From assembly GCF_001729785.1 (NCBI RefSeq), contig NZ_CP017183.1, forward strand, positions 4,092,001-4,156,000: a DNA stretch of 64,000 nucleotides, in the 5' to 3' direction. Under the pieces are notes generated by a model. The model made no database searches. It was not told the origin of the DNA and saw nothing but the letters and a program-made list of their open reading frames with translations. Source of the stretch: Enterobacter hormaechei subsp. xiangfangensis (lineage in GTDB: Bacteria > Pseudomonadota > Gammaproteobacteria > Enterobacterales > Enterobacteriaceae). Positions 32,078-41,604 of the stretch are shown here, in pieces. Both the position numbers and the translations under genes were made by a program. Position 1 is the first letter of the stretch. Each line of letters opens with the position of its first letter.

Positions 32078-32110
32078 AACCCAATCTTTTATTCATGTAA
32101 AGAATGGGTT
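32078..32110 (-). other. Hairpin between the minor subunit and middle pilin genes
   Basis: AACCCAATCTTT and AAAGAATGGGTT pair over 12 positions with one mismatch around a nine-base loop. No T-run follows on the minus strand. It may be an mRNA processing or stability element within the fimbrial operon. Confidence 0.5.
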
Positions 32111-32209
32111 GTATATTCCGCACTTACTAATTGAATGGCGTACCATTCGTGATAAAACAATACTGCAACGCTTAAAGATAACGTTATTACGATATCATCA
32201 CCACATTGC

Positions 32210-32776
32210 CTATGGATTATTTTGCAATATTTTCCAGCTTAAATCGCTTTCCAGCGTTGTTTGATCGGCATTATTACTGAATGCACTTTCATTAAGCACA
32301 GGGAATATCGTAGCTGTAAATGTCATCTGCTGGCCCGTAACGGCCTGGTTATTTTCAACCGCGACGACGGCTTCATTATTTCTTAAATAGAATGGCGAAG
32401 GCGACCCGCTTTCCGGCGTAAAGTTAAGCTGATCAACCGTTTTACCCACGGTATAGCTTTTGCCATCAACATTCATATCATCAATTTTAACTGCGACACC
32501 GCCATTCTGACCAAAACGGAAGCGACCTTTCTCTCCAGCATTACCCTGTAAAAGCACTGCCAGCTTCTGTTTGTCTGGACAAAACACATTCACGGTAACT
32601 TCCCGTTCCGGCAATTTATGCCAGCTTTGCTGAGACGTAACAATATCGTCACGCTTGAGCTGTTTATAATCTACAATGGGCTGAGAAAGCGTGATCTGAC
32701 AATCTTCGGCAAGCGTCAAACCGGGTAAACAAAACGCCAGAAACGTCGCTACTTTGATTACGCGCTGAGTCTTCAT
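32210..32776 (-). CDS. Fimbrial minor subunit or adhesin-like protein
   Basis: A secreted 188-residue protein encoded directly after the usher, the usual place of a tip or adaptor subunit. It has a signal peptide ending LTLA, cysteines in EDCQITLS and NVFCPDKQ, and a beta-rich body. It resembles YhcF/DUF1120-type proteins but is shorter and diverged, so its exact place in the fibre is unknown. Two ATGs lie at the usher end. The second (32776) forms an ATGA overlap with the usher stop and has GGAG seven bases ahead; the first would leave only one base of spacing. The second was therefore chosen. Confidence 0.75.
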   Translation of the reverse strand: MKTQRVIKVATFLAFCLPGLTLAEDCQITLSQPIVDYKQLKRDDIVTSQQSWHKLPEREVTVNVFCPDKQKLAVLLQGNAGEKGRFRFGQNGGVAVKIDDMNVDGKSYTVGKTVDQLNFTPESGSPSPFYLRNNEAVVAVENNQAVTGQQMTFTATIFPVLNESAFSNNADQTTLESDLSWKILQNNP

Positions 32777-35190
32777 TGGCATACTCCGTTTACTTCCTCA
32801 TAGAACGCTTCGTCATCTTTTTTATCACTTAAGGTATAGTGAATCTGACAAAGCCGATTGTTATTGTCATCCATGGCATACAGCCCTTTCAGCTGATCGG
32901 CATCATTGATAAACACATGGCCGTCATCCACGCTGGTGACGATATAATTGCCCTTCTCATCAACAATGGATAACCCCTTCGCCAGCGGTGTACCATCCGC
33001 TCTCTTCACCCGCAGCATCACGCGACGGCTATTCAGAATTTTAAAGCTGACTTCACTGACGGAAGCATGCCCTGCCGCAACGTATTTAATGCCGTTCGCC
33101 AGCGTCATGCTTGGCGGAAGTTTATTGGCATCAATTTCAATACGGGAGTTACGCCACTCATTCAGCCCCGGTACCACAGCCTGTCCCCAATGGTCGGTCC
33201 AGATGGTGCCCTGCGGCGTTGAAATCTCTACGCCACTCTTCGGCTCGTTCAGCTTAGCGATGGCGAACGTATCTTTAATAGCGTACGGCGAGAAGGTCAC
33301 GCCATCTTTATGCATTGCAATACCGCCCGTCAGCGTTGCGCTATAGTTGCGCTGGTTACTACCGCTGCTGCCCCCACCAACGCTCAACTGGGTATAGTGC
33401 AGGTTAGTGTTGATATTGCCGTTAAAGCTATTCTCATTGTCATCGTTATCACGATCCGCAGAGATATAATAATTGGTGTTATCGCCAATGGCGCCGCTGT
33501 TCGCGACACCATAGGTGGTTCTGTCACCCTGCTTGCGCATATAGCTGCTCAGGCTTTGCGAGCCGCCGAGTGGAATGCTCAGGTTGACGTAGAGCATATC
33601 GTCATCCTGCTCGTCATCAGTATTTCCGACGGCGCTCTGCCAGTTCACGGTGATACTGGCATATTTAAAGGTTTTACCCCACGACAGCAGCAGGTAGCGG
33701 CTGTCCTCGTAGTTAGCGCTCTGGTTGTAGTTAAACCCTGCGCTAAACGTACCCGCAATTCCTGTCGCAAAACTTACGTTGCCGCTGTAAGTATTATCAT
33801 TAGGCTGAAATTCATCATCCAGCGCATCGGCAAGCTCGCGGTAACCGCTGCTAAAATGCGTTGCGCTGGCGGAAAGGCTCACGTGTTCACCCAGCGTTAA
33901 ATCGCTTTGCAGCTCGGTTTTGAGCCCGCTATTACTGTCGCCAAACTGCTCTTTACTTGCCGCAGCGGTAGTCGTGATGCCCCATATATCAGAGAGCATA
34001 AACTCCGCGCTGCCGCCCGCAGCCTGATACTTTTCTGCCACTGCGCCGGATGCCAGTACGTTCATCCATGGTGTGATACGCCAGCCGTCAGAGACGTTCA
34101 CGACCAGCGGATCGCTATAATCGCTGTCAATACTCCGTACCTGGCCCACAGACATGGTCAATCCCTGCGGACGCCCCAGCTTGCGGGTTCTGACTGCGGA
34201 AGCAGGCACAATGAAGTGGCTTGAAGAGCCATCTGATTCCACGACAGTCACGTCGAGATCGACGTTATTTCTGACAACTGGCACATCGTCCAGGGTAAAC
34301 GGACCCGCCGGCACTAACGTACTGTAGACGAGACGACCACTCTGGCGCACCTCAACGCGCGCCTGCGAGGAACGGGCGATACCCGATACGCTTACGCCAG
34401 TCCCGTCCCTTTCCAGGCCGTTGGTGGGCATGAGCTGCACCCCCGTAATCGGCACGCCGCTTAATACACCGGACATGGCGTTAATTTCACCCACCTGCAT
34501 GGTCAGGCGCTGGGGAACAAATACATGCTCCGCGTAGGTGTAAATGCTTTCCGCATTTTTATCGCCATCATCATCCGTCAGGATATAACGGCTGCGCACA
34601 GACCAGTCCATCGTATTAAAGCCAGCCTCCAGGCTAGCCTGCGAATAGCGGCTGTTATCGCTGTCGCCATATTCGTTACGGGTACTGAATAATGAGTAGT
34701 TCAGTAACCCCGCCGTGCCACCTTGCTGAAAGTGTTTAATATTGGAGGTTAAACTGTTAATTGCCTCCTGGGGTAAATAAAGCTCTACCGCGTCCTGGTT
34801 TGGTAATGCGTTGACAACCGCCTGCGCATAATCGCTGCGGATATCATGGCACGCTTCGCCAGCCTTGAGCGGGACAGGCATAATCCCGGCAAAATCCAGA
34901 AAATCTTTATCAATACAGAGCTCGCCGTCTTCATTAAAACGTGCAGCGGCCGTACCGCGATCTTTCCCATTCACTTTAACCTGTACAGAGTGTGTGCCGG
35001 GTAAGAATCGTGGCGCTTGTGCAAAGTAATGGTTTAAATCGGGGCTTAATCCACGTGACTGAATAATGCCCGTATCAAACGTCACTTCCCTCGCATACAA
35101 AGAGGGTGACGCGAGGACTACCAGAGGTAATGTGCCGCAAAGAATAGCGTGGACACAAAGTGCAAGGCGGCTTTTTTTACACACCGTCAT
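32773..35190 (-). CDS. Outer-membrane fimbrial usher (FimD/YhcD family)
   Basis: An 805-residue usher that forms the outer-membrane pore and assembly platform for fimbrial subunits. It has a signal peptide (to about residue 33, ending LYA), the N-terminal periplasmic domain that receives chaperone-subunit complexes (VTFDTGII, with Cys pair ELCIDKD and EACHDI), a long beta-barrel region with plug, and C-terminal domains with RRVMLRVKRADGTPLAKG. Cysteines near the end (NRLCQIHY and GVCQ) match the usher C-terminal pair. It starts 14 bases after the chaperone gene and overlaps the next gene by 4. YhcD, next to gltD in K-12, is the likely counterpart. Confidence 0.92.
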   Translation of the reverse strand: MTVCKKSRLALCVHAILCGTLPLVVLASPSLYAREVTFDTGIIQSRGLSPDLNHYFAQAPRFLPGTHSVQVKVNGKDRGTAAARFNEDGELCIDKDFLDFAGIMPVPLKAGEACHDIRSDYAQAVVNALPNQDAVELYLPQEAINSLTSNIKHFQQGGTAGLLNYSLFSTRNEYGDSDNSRYSQASLEAGFNTMDWSVRSRYILTDDDGDKNAESIYTYAEHVFVPQRLTMQVGEINAMSGVLSGVPITGVQLMPTNGLERDGTGVSVSGIARSSQARVEVRQSGRLVYSTLVPAGPFTLDDVPVVRNNVDLDVTVVESDGSSSHFIVPASAVRTRKLGRPQGLTMSVGQVRSIDSDYSDPLVVNVSDGWRITPWMNVLASGAVAEKYQAAGGSAEFMLSDIWGITTTAAASKEQFGDSNSGLKTELQSDLTLGEHVSLSASATHFSSGYRELADALDDEFQPNDNTYSGNVSFATGIAGTFSAGFNYNQSANYEDSRYLLLSWGKTFKYASITVNWQSAVGNTDDEQDDDMLYVNLSIPLGGSQSLSSYMRKQGDRTTYGVANSGAIGDNTNYYISADRDNDDNENSFNGNINTNLHYTQLSVGGGSSGSNQRNYSATLTGGIAMHKDGVTFSPYAIKDTFAIAKLNEPKSGVEISTPQGTIWTDHWGQAVVPGLNEWRNSRIEIDANKLPPSMTLANGIKYVAAGHASVSEVSFKILNSRRVMLRVKRADGTPLAKGLSIVDEKGNYIVTSVDDGHVFINDADQLKGLYAMDDNNNRLCQIHYTLSDKKDDEAFYEEVNGVCQ

Positions 35191-35204
35191 ATCCCTATTG
35201 AGTG

Positions 35205-35909
35205 TTATTTATTTAATTCTGAAACAAAGCTCGGTACTTCCACACCGTAGCGACTGGCCGGGAAAAATTTCACTTTATTATCGCCGCTCACCGTTTTCTT
35301 CAGCGTTGCGGTCATACTTTGGCCTGGTAAAATATACGTTTTAGGCAGCGTGCCTGCGGTGCCAGATGGCTGAGTCATAACGTTTTGTGCCAAACGCACA
35401 ACGTATTTGCTGGGGTTTTTCACCGTAAGCGTTGTACCCGTTGCGTTCCATTCCAGGTACTTCCATGCATCGGTAACAACCGCCAGTTTCGCCGGACGGA
35501 TAAGCACAGGCAAATCCTGACGAAGATTAAATCCGATCTTAATGTTCTTGTTATCGCTTTTCGGCGGAATACCCTCGAACGTCACACGTTTATAGTGCTC
35601 AGCCTCCAGCGGTTCTTTATTTTGTAAAATAAAACGAAGCTGCTGGGTCTGGCCAGGCTCCAGACGTACCACTGGTTGGGTGGAAATCAGTTTTAAACCC
35701 TGATCGTCCGGTAAATCAAGGACATTGGTATATAACAGAGCCGGAAAGCTGTCCGTATTTTTGACGTTGATCGTACCGCTGTGCGTTGCCTCATCAATTA
35801 CCAGTAAACTGGTTTCAGGAACCATTCCTGCTGCATACGTCGAGAATTGAGCTGAAAACAGAGCGGCAGCAATAACGGACTTCAGTAAGGTTTTCTTTAA
35901 ACAAGACAT
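35205..35909 (-). CDS. Periplasmic fimbrial chaperone (PapD/YhcA family)
   Basis: A 234-residue PapD-like chaperone that caps subunits in the periplasm by donor-strand complementation. The signal peptide ends TYA (about residue 27). The mature part has the alternating hydrophobic G1-type strand RLEPGQTQQLRFIL and the PapD-like VLIRPAKL segment. The open frame starts nine codons earlier, but ATG at 35909 has GGAGTG at the proper distance and gives a typical signal peptide. It lies between the proximal subunit and the usher gene. Confidence 0.9.
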   Translation of the reverse strand: MSCLKKTLLKSVIAAALFSAQFSTYAAGMVPETSLLVIDEATHSGTINVKNTDSFPALLYTNVLDLPDDQGLKLISTQPVVRLEPGQTQQLRFILQNKEPLEAEHYKRVTFEGIPPKSDNKNIKIGFNLRQDLPVLIRPAKLAVVTDAWKYLEWNATGTTLTVKNPSKYVVRLAQNVMTQPSGTAGTLPKTYILPGQSMTATLKKTVSGDNKVKFFPASRYGVEVPSFVSELNK

Positions 35910-36010
35910 AATTATCACTCCTTTAATCCACAACATAACATTCCATGTTCACGTGTAGTTAGAAAGGAATAAACAAGATATGTTTATTCCCATTTTAATT
36001 AATATACCGA

Positions 36011-36043
36011 TTTTAAAATATTATAACTTTTAAAATATTATAA
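36011..36043. repeat. 17-bp AT-only tandem repeat at the pilin stop
   Basis: TTTTAAAATATTATAA occurs at 36011-36026 and again at 36028-36043 in direct tandem with one base between. The second copy runs into the 3' end of the proximal subunit gene and includes its TAA stop. It separates that gene from the chaperone gene. Confidence 0.8.
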
Positions 36044-36715
36044 ATATTTCAGGCTGATAGTCAGCTGACCATCAAGTGTGGTATCGTCGGTAATGGCCAG
36101 CGTGGTAGTATCCTGAATAGCCAGTGATGTCACCAGCGGGAATGTTGCACTCAGGAATGCCAATGGAACTTTTTCGCCAGATTTTGCAACAGTAAACTCA
36201 CGGATGTTTTGAGCCTGACTAGAACCATTCGTGCTCGTGGTCCACTTGGAGGTATCACCATTCTGAGTGTAAATAGGATCAACTGTCGCCCCGTCAGCGG
36301 TTACGCTATCAACCTTAACAAACATTGCATAGCTGCCGATGTTCACGCCGCCCGTTGTTTTACCTACACCGTAGGTCTGACTAGAATTGGATAGGCTTGC
36401 ACCGGTAAACATTGCGTTATTAACGGTTAAACCCGCATTCGTCTCTGCACGATCGTCAACCATAGTCCACGAAACTTTCGTCGCAGCAGAACAAGTGATG
36501 GTTAGATCGATATTATTCTGACCTAACTGGTTTACTGCGCTGGCAGACAATGAACCAAGGTGAATAGTACCGTAATCTACTACGCCACCTTTACTTAATT
36601 CTGGAGTACAGGCAGCATTTGTCAGCTTACCTTTTACCTGCAATACTGCGGTATCAGCAGCAAATGCGGAAGCGACGCAAAGAGACAGTGCGGTGGCAAT
36701 AAGAACTTTTTTCAT
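36038..36715 (-). CDS. DUF1120-family fimbrial subunit, first gene of the operon
   Basis: A secreted 225-residue DUF1120 protein, and by position the likely major subunit. It has signal peptide MKKVLIATALSLCVASAFA, cysteines at 36 and 75, motif GGVVDYGTIHLGSLSASAVNQLG and C-terminal TLAITDDTTLDGQLTISLKYL. It is preceded by GTTAAGGATTAACGA, a ribosome-site leader also found before the two paralogues. Codon and base use are more AT-rich than in the flanking house-keeping genes. It occupies the position of gltF-type genes in K-12, but on the opposite strand to gltD. Confidence 0.85.
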   Translation of the reverse strand: MKKVLIATALSLCVASAFAADTAVLQVKGKLTNAACTPELSKGGVVDYGTIHLGSLSASAVNQLGQNNIDLTITCSAATKVSWTMVDDRAETNAGLTVNNAMFTGASLSNSSQTYGVGKTTGGVNIGSYAMFVKVDSVTADGATVDPIYTQNGDTSKWTTSTNGSSQAQNIREFTVAKSGEKVPLAFLSATFPLVTSLAIQDTTTLAITDDTTLDGQLTISLKYL

Positions 36716-37086
36716 TCGTTAATCCTTAACATATGATAATTAAAAATAGGTTTCCATCAGGTACAAAACTATTTTTGCAATATGAGCTGTCACTGGGGAA
36801 CTTTATAATATTATTTTTATAAATATATGCAATTTAGCAAATTTAATTTATACTTTTAGTTTCTCTGATATAATAATCATGAATTATTAAATCGGGTATT
36901 ACGCAAGGCTACCCGCTTAAATTATTCATTGCGTTTATTATTGTAACCATTCTTCTCGAGATAAAAAAAAAAGGAAAAATGCAGTCCCATATTCTTATTT
37001 TTCGATCAATTTAAAAAATATATAATTTTCTCCAAAAAAAACGGCCAGGCATAAACCTGACCGTTAAGATTAAAATTGAGTTAGCG
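36716..37086. promoter_or_regulatory. AT-rich control region between the fimbrial operon and sspB
   Basis: A 371-base, strongly AT-rich stretch upstream of the fimbrial operon (read leftward) and downstream of sspB. It must hold the fimbrial promoter. Long A/T tracts such as the A-run at 36963-36972 suggest bending and H-NS-type silencing, which is inference. No inverted repeat flanking an invertible promoter and no recombinase gene were seen. The sspB terminator lies at its right end. Confidence 0.6.
37033..37067 (-). terminator. Terminator of sspAB
   Basis: On the minus strand AACGGTCAGG and CCTGGCCGTT form a 10-bp stem with one G-T pair, followed by a run of seven T. This is a typical Rho-independent terminator after sspB. 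Confidence 0.85.
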
Positions 37087-37590
37087 TTATTTTACAACGC
37101 GTAATGCCGGACGTCCTCCGCGCGGCGGCGGATCGTCATCAGGATCGTTATCATCTTCGCGATCGGGCTTATCACCATCAATCACAGACATCACCGTTTC
37201 GCTCTCGGTCCCAACGCCGCCCTCTTCATCGTTCAGGCTCGCAACCTCTTCATCATAAGCTGCTTCCGGCTCAAACATTGTGCCCGCACCGTTTTCACGG
37301 GCGTAGATAGCCAGCACAGCTGCCAGCGGCACGGAAACCTGACGCGGCACGCCGCCGAAGCGCGCATTAAAGCGCACTTCGGCGTTCGCCAGCTCCAGGT
37401 TACCCACTGCGCGTGGCGCAATATTCAGTACAATCTGTCCGTCGCGCGCGTATTCCATTGGAACCAGCACGCCCGGCAACGTCACATCCACAACCAGGTG
37501 CGGCGTGAGCTGGTTATCCAGCAGCCATTCATAGAAGGCGCGCAGCAGATACGGACGGCGTGGTGAAAGTTGTGACATTTCCACAGTCAT
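37087..37590 (-). CDS. sspB: ClpXP adaptor SspB
   Basis: A 167-residue adaptor that binds ssrA-tagged proteins stalled from ribosomes, and RseA fragments, and delivers them to ClpXP. The N-terminal substrate-binding domain reads SQLSPRRPYLLRAFYEW. An acidic linker follows, and the C-terminal ClpX-binding tail RGGRPALRVVK is intact. The ATG at 37590 overlaps the sspA stop (TAATG). A GTG two codons later (37584) has better spacing from GAGG and aligns with the E. coli start, so the true start may be there. Confidence 0.95.
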   Translation of the reverse strand: MTVEMSQLSPRRPYLLRAFYEWLLDNQLTPHLVVDVTLPGVLVPMEYARDGQIVLNIAPRAVGNLELANAEVRFNARFGGVPRQVSVPLAAVLAIYARENGAGTMFEPEAAYDEEVASLNDEEGGVGTESETVMSVIDGDKPDREDDNDPDDDPPPRGGRPALRVVK

Positions 37591-38228
37591 TAGCCTCGGC
37601 CGAGACGCATTTCACGTTCCGGTTCAGTTAAGGATGCCAGGAAAGAGTCGCGTTCAAAGACGCGAGTCATGTAGCCTTTCAGCTCTTTCGCGCCAGGACC
37701 GCTGAACTCTACGCCCAGGGTTGGCAGACGCCACAGCAGCGGAGCCAGGTAGCAATCTACCAGGCTGAACTCGTCGCTCAGGAAGAAAGGCTTTTGACCA
37801 AATACCGGCGCAATCGCCAGCAGCTCTTCACGCAGCTGTTTACGTGCAGCATCCGCTTCAGAAGAGGAACCGTTGACAATAACGTTCATCAGCGAGTACC
37901 AGTCTTTCTCGATACGCTGCATGTACAGGCGGCTTTCACCACGCGCAACAGGATAAACAGGCATCAGCGGCGGATGCGGGAAACGCTCATCCAGGTATTC
38001 CATAATGATACGGGATTCCCACAGGGTCAGCTCGCGATCCACCAGCGTCGGTACGCTTTGGCTCGGGTTGAGATCGATCAGATCCTGAGGCGGGTTATCC
38101 TTTTCCACATGCTCGATCTCAAAACTGACACCCTTCTCGGCCAGCACGATACGAACCTGATGGCTATAAATGTCAGTAGGACCAGAAAACAGCGTCATTA
38201 CCGAACGTTTGTTGGCAGCGACAGCCAT
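37590..38228 (-). CDS. sspA: Stringent starvation protein A
   Basis: A 212-residue glutathione-S-transferase-fold protein that binds RNA polymerase and lowers H-NS levels in stationary phase, and so promotes acid tolerance. The GST-type N-terminal domain (MTLFSGPTDIYSHQVRIVLAE) and the conserved surface segment around PHPPLMPVYPVARGESR are present. It is co-transcribed with sspB. Since SspA counteracts H-NS in E. coli, and the AT-rich fimbrial region next door looks like an H-NS target, a functional link is conceivable but unproven. Confidence 0.96.
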   Translation of the reverse strand: MAVAANKRSVMTLFSGPTDIYSHQVRIVLAEKGVSFEIEHVEKDNPPQDLIDLNPSQSVPTLVDRELTLWESRIIMEYLDERFPHPPLMPVYPVARGESRLYMQRIEKDWYSLMNVIVNGSSSEADAARKQLREELLAIAPVFGQKPFFLSDEFSLVDCYLAPLLWRLPTLGVEFSGPGAKELKGYMTRVFERDSFLASLTEPEREMRLGRG

Positions 38229-38535
38229 GAAAACCTCCAGGTATATTCAGAATTTTTACTGCTACCAGCCCAACGGGGCCAGCCAGATGATGTATCGCCC
38301 ATCCCAGAGAAGACACATTGTTCAAGAATCGAACAAAAATCGAGTATTCACCGATATTTGGGCAGAAAATTGGATGATAGTTTACCAGATTTTGATGGCT
38401 TTGTGGTGAGGGGATTCCGGAAATGTGGAAAAAGAGAAGATATATGAAATGTTACTGTGGATAACCTGCGTATTATCCATAAAAAAACCCGCCGAAGCGG
38501 GTTTTTCGCCAATCGTTCTGCGTAAGCAGAATGGA
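38229..38535. promoter_or_regulatory. Upstream region of sspA and downstream region of rpsI
   Basis: This 307-base gap holds the sspA promoter (minus strand) and, at its right end, the rpsI terminator. The centre is AT-rich. No small open frame with a ribosome site and no further structured element was seen. Confidence 0.5.
38481..38507 (-). terminator. Terminator of rplM-rpsI
   Basis: AAACCCGC and GCGGGTTT pair around a CGAA tetraloop, with T and A runs on the two sides. It lies 29 bases after the rpsI stop on the minus strand. Confidence 0.9.
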
Positions 38536-38931
<396 letters not shown>

Positions 38932-38943
38932 CTATAATCCCGA

Positions 38944-39721
<778 letters not shown>

Positions 39722-40846
39722 TTACGGCATATGCTCACGCTTGAGGTACTCTTCGCTCTGCATCTCTTGCAGGCGCGACAGGCAGCGCTGGAACTCAAAC
39801 TTCAGGCGCTCGCCCTGATAGATCTCATATAAAGGCACCTCGGCGCTGACCACCAGCTTAACGTGGCGCTCGTAAAACTCATCTACCAGCGCGATGAAGC
39901 GCCGCGCTTCGCTCTCCATTAGTGGGGTCATAACGGGCACATCCCACAACATAACGGTATGGAACAGACGTGAAAGCGCAATGTAGTCATGCTGGCTGCG
40001 GGCGTCCACGCAGAGCGTTCCAAACGAGACGGCCAGCGTCTGGTTCTCTACGCCAAGCGTCGACAACGGGCGATGATTAATCTCCAGCGCTGGCGCGTTA
40101 TCCCGCGGCGCCCCTGCCAGCGCCAGCCAGAGTTTATCCATCTCGCTGGCTGTGTCGGCGTTCAGCGGTGAAAGCCACAGGTGCGCCTGCGTTAATGTGC
40201 GCAGACGATAATCGACGCCGGCATCGACATTCATGATGTCGCAGTGCTGTTTAATGGCATCTATGGCTGGCAGGAAACGCGCCCGCTGAAGACCATTGCG
40301 ATAAAGCTCATCCGGCGGGATATTTGAAGTCGCCACCAGGGTAATCCCACGCGCAAACAGCGCTTTCATGAGGCCCCCCAGCAACATGGCATCCGTAATA
40401 TCGGAAACAAAGAACTCGTCGAAGCAGAGCACGTCCGTTTCCGCCTTGAAGCGATCGGCCACAATCTCCAGCGGGTCGGTTTCGCCCTGGAGCGCCGTCA
40501 GCTCTTCATGGACCCGCAGCATAAAACGGTGAAAGTGCAGACGCTGCTTACGCGTGCCGGGCAGGCTCTGGTAGAACATGTCCATCAGCCAGGTCTTACC
40601 CCGCCCAACGCCACCCCACATATATAATCCACGAACCGGTGCGTTTACCGTGGGCTCTTTTTTGCCCAGTAAACGGCCGAATGCCGCCTTCAGCCCACTG
40701 CTCTGCACCGCATCGGCGGGTTTCGCCAGAATTTCCTGATAAATCGTGTCCAGGCGGTTAACCGCTTCACGCTGGACATCATCCGGCTGGTGTGTGCCCT
40801 CGCTCAGGGCCAGTTGGTAACGCGATGAAGGGGACAGGTTTTGCAT
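39722..40846 (-). CDS. zapE: Cell division ATPase ZapE
   Basis: A 374-residue AFG1-like AAA ATPase that associates with the Z-ring under stress or low oxygen and destabilises FtsZ polymers in E. coli. Walker A is GGVGRGKTWLMD, and Walker B is DVLCFDEFFVSDI. The C-terminal end QEMQSEEYLKREHMP is family-typical. It is divergent from zapG, with 189 bases between. Both genes concern septation and envelope growth. Confidence 0.95.
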   Translation of the reverse strand: MQNLSPSSRYQLALSEGTHQPDDVQREAVNRLDTIYQEILAKPADAVQSSGLKAAFGRLLGKKEPTVNAPVRGLYMWGGVGRGKTWLMDMFYQSLPGTRKQRLHFHRFMLRVHEELTALQGETDPLEIVADRFKAETDVLCFDEFFVSDITDAMLLGGLMKALFARGITLVATSNIPPDELYRNGLQRARFLPAIDAIKQHCDIMNVDAGVDYRLRTLTQAHLWLSPLNADTASEMDKLWLALAGAPRDNAPALEINHRPLSTLGVENQTLAVSFGTLCVDARSQHDYIALSRLFHTVMLWDVPVMTPLMESEARRFIALVDEFYERHVKLVVSAEVPLYEIYQGERLKFEFQRCLSRLQEMQSEEYLKREHMP

Positions 40847-41035
40847 GATGTTGTTGTTATTCCTTTAGTTAAACCTCACCAGCGCGCGTGGCTGATGAAA
40901 AAAAGGCCGTTCTACACTACGCGATGATACGTCAGGATTCCACTTCTGCGGAAATAGCGGTTATAGTGGCATAATCAGGCACAGGCAGGAGCCGAGCCAA
41001 CACCCTACGGAACAACAAGACAACGGGAGAAGTTC

Positions 41036-41434
41036 ATGACCTGGGAATATGCGCTAATCGGTTTAGTCGTCGGCATCATCATTGGTGCTGTGGCCATGCG
41101 TTTCGGTAACCGCAAATTGCGTCAGCAGCAGTCACTGCAATACGAACTGGAAAAGAACAAAGCCGAACTGGAAGAATATCGCGAAGAGCTGGTCAGCCAC
41201 TTTGCCCGTAGCGCTGAGCTGCTGGACAACATGGCGACAGATTATCGCCAGCTCTACCAGCACATGGCGAAAAGCTCCAGCAGCCTGCTGCCGGAAATGA
41301 CCGCGGAGACCAACCCCTTCCGCAATCGTCTGGCTGATTCTGAAGCCGGTAACGATCAGGCACCGGTTCAGATGCCACGCGACTATTCAGACGGCGCGTC
41401 CGGCCTGCTGCGCGGTGGCGTAAAACGCGATTAA
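41036..41434 (+). CDS. zapG: Cell division protein ZapG (YhcB, DUF1043)
   Basis: A 132-residue bitopic inner-membrane protein. The N-terminal helix is WEYALIGLVVGIIIGAVAM. A coiled coil (NRKLRQQQSLQYELEKNKAELEE region, about residues 25-65) and a disordered, acidic C-terminus follow. In E. coli YhcB links cell elongation, division and envelope synthesis and interacts with divisome and elongasome proteins. Length equals E. coli YhcB. A Rho-independent terminator follows. Confidence 0.94.
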   Translation: MTWEYALIGLVVGIIIGAVAMRFGNRKLRQQQSLQYELEKNKAELEEYREELVSHFARSAELLDNMATDYRQLYQHMAKSSSSLLPEMTAETNPFRNRLADSEAGNDQAPVQMPRDYSDGASGLLRGGVKRD

Positions 41435-41456
41435 TCGCACAACCTGAATAAATTTT

Positions 41457-41487
41457 ACGGGCGCACCTTATGCGCCCGTCCTTTCTT
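41457..41487 (+). terminator. Terminator after zapG
   Basis: ACGGGCGCA and TGCGCCCGT form a 9-bp stem around CCTTA, followed by CCTTTCTT, 23 bases after the zapG stop. Confidence 0.8.
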
Positions 41488-41604
41488 CCCGTCCCCAGCT
41501 ATTATTTAGTCAAACACCTCATTGTTCAGCGGTTGAAAATTCAATAACATCAAGATGTTTTTGGGGCCGTTCTTTTTCATTCCAGGATACGAGAGTCAGC
41601 ATCG

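Noticed and set aside
36716..37086. Possible phase-variable invertible promoter for the fimbriae
   Set aside because: No pair of inverted repeats bounding a promoter and no fimB/fimE-type recombinase gene were found in the window.
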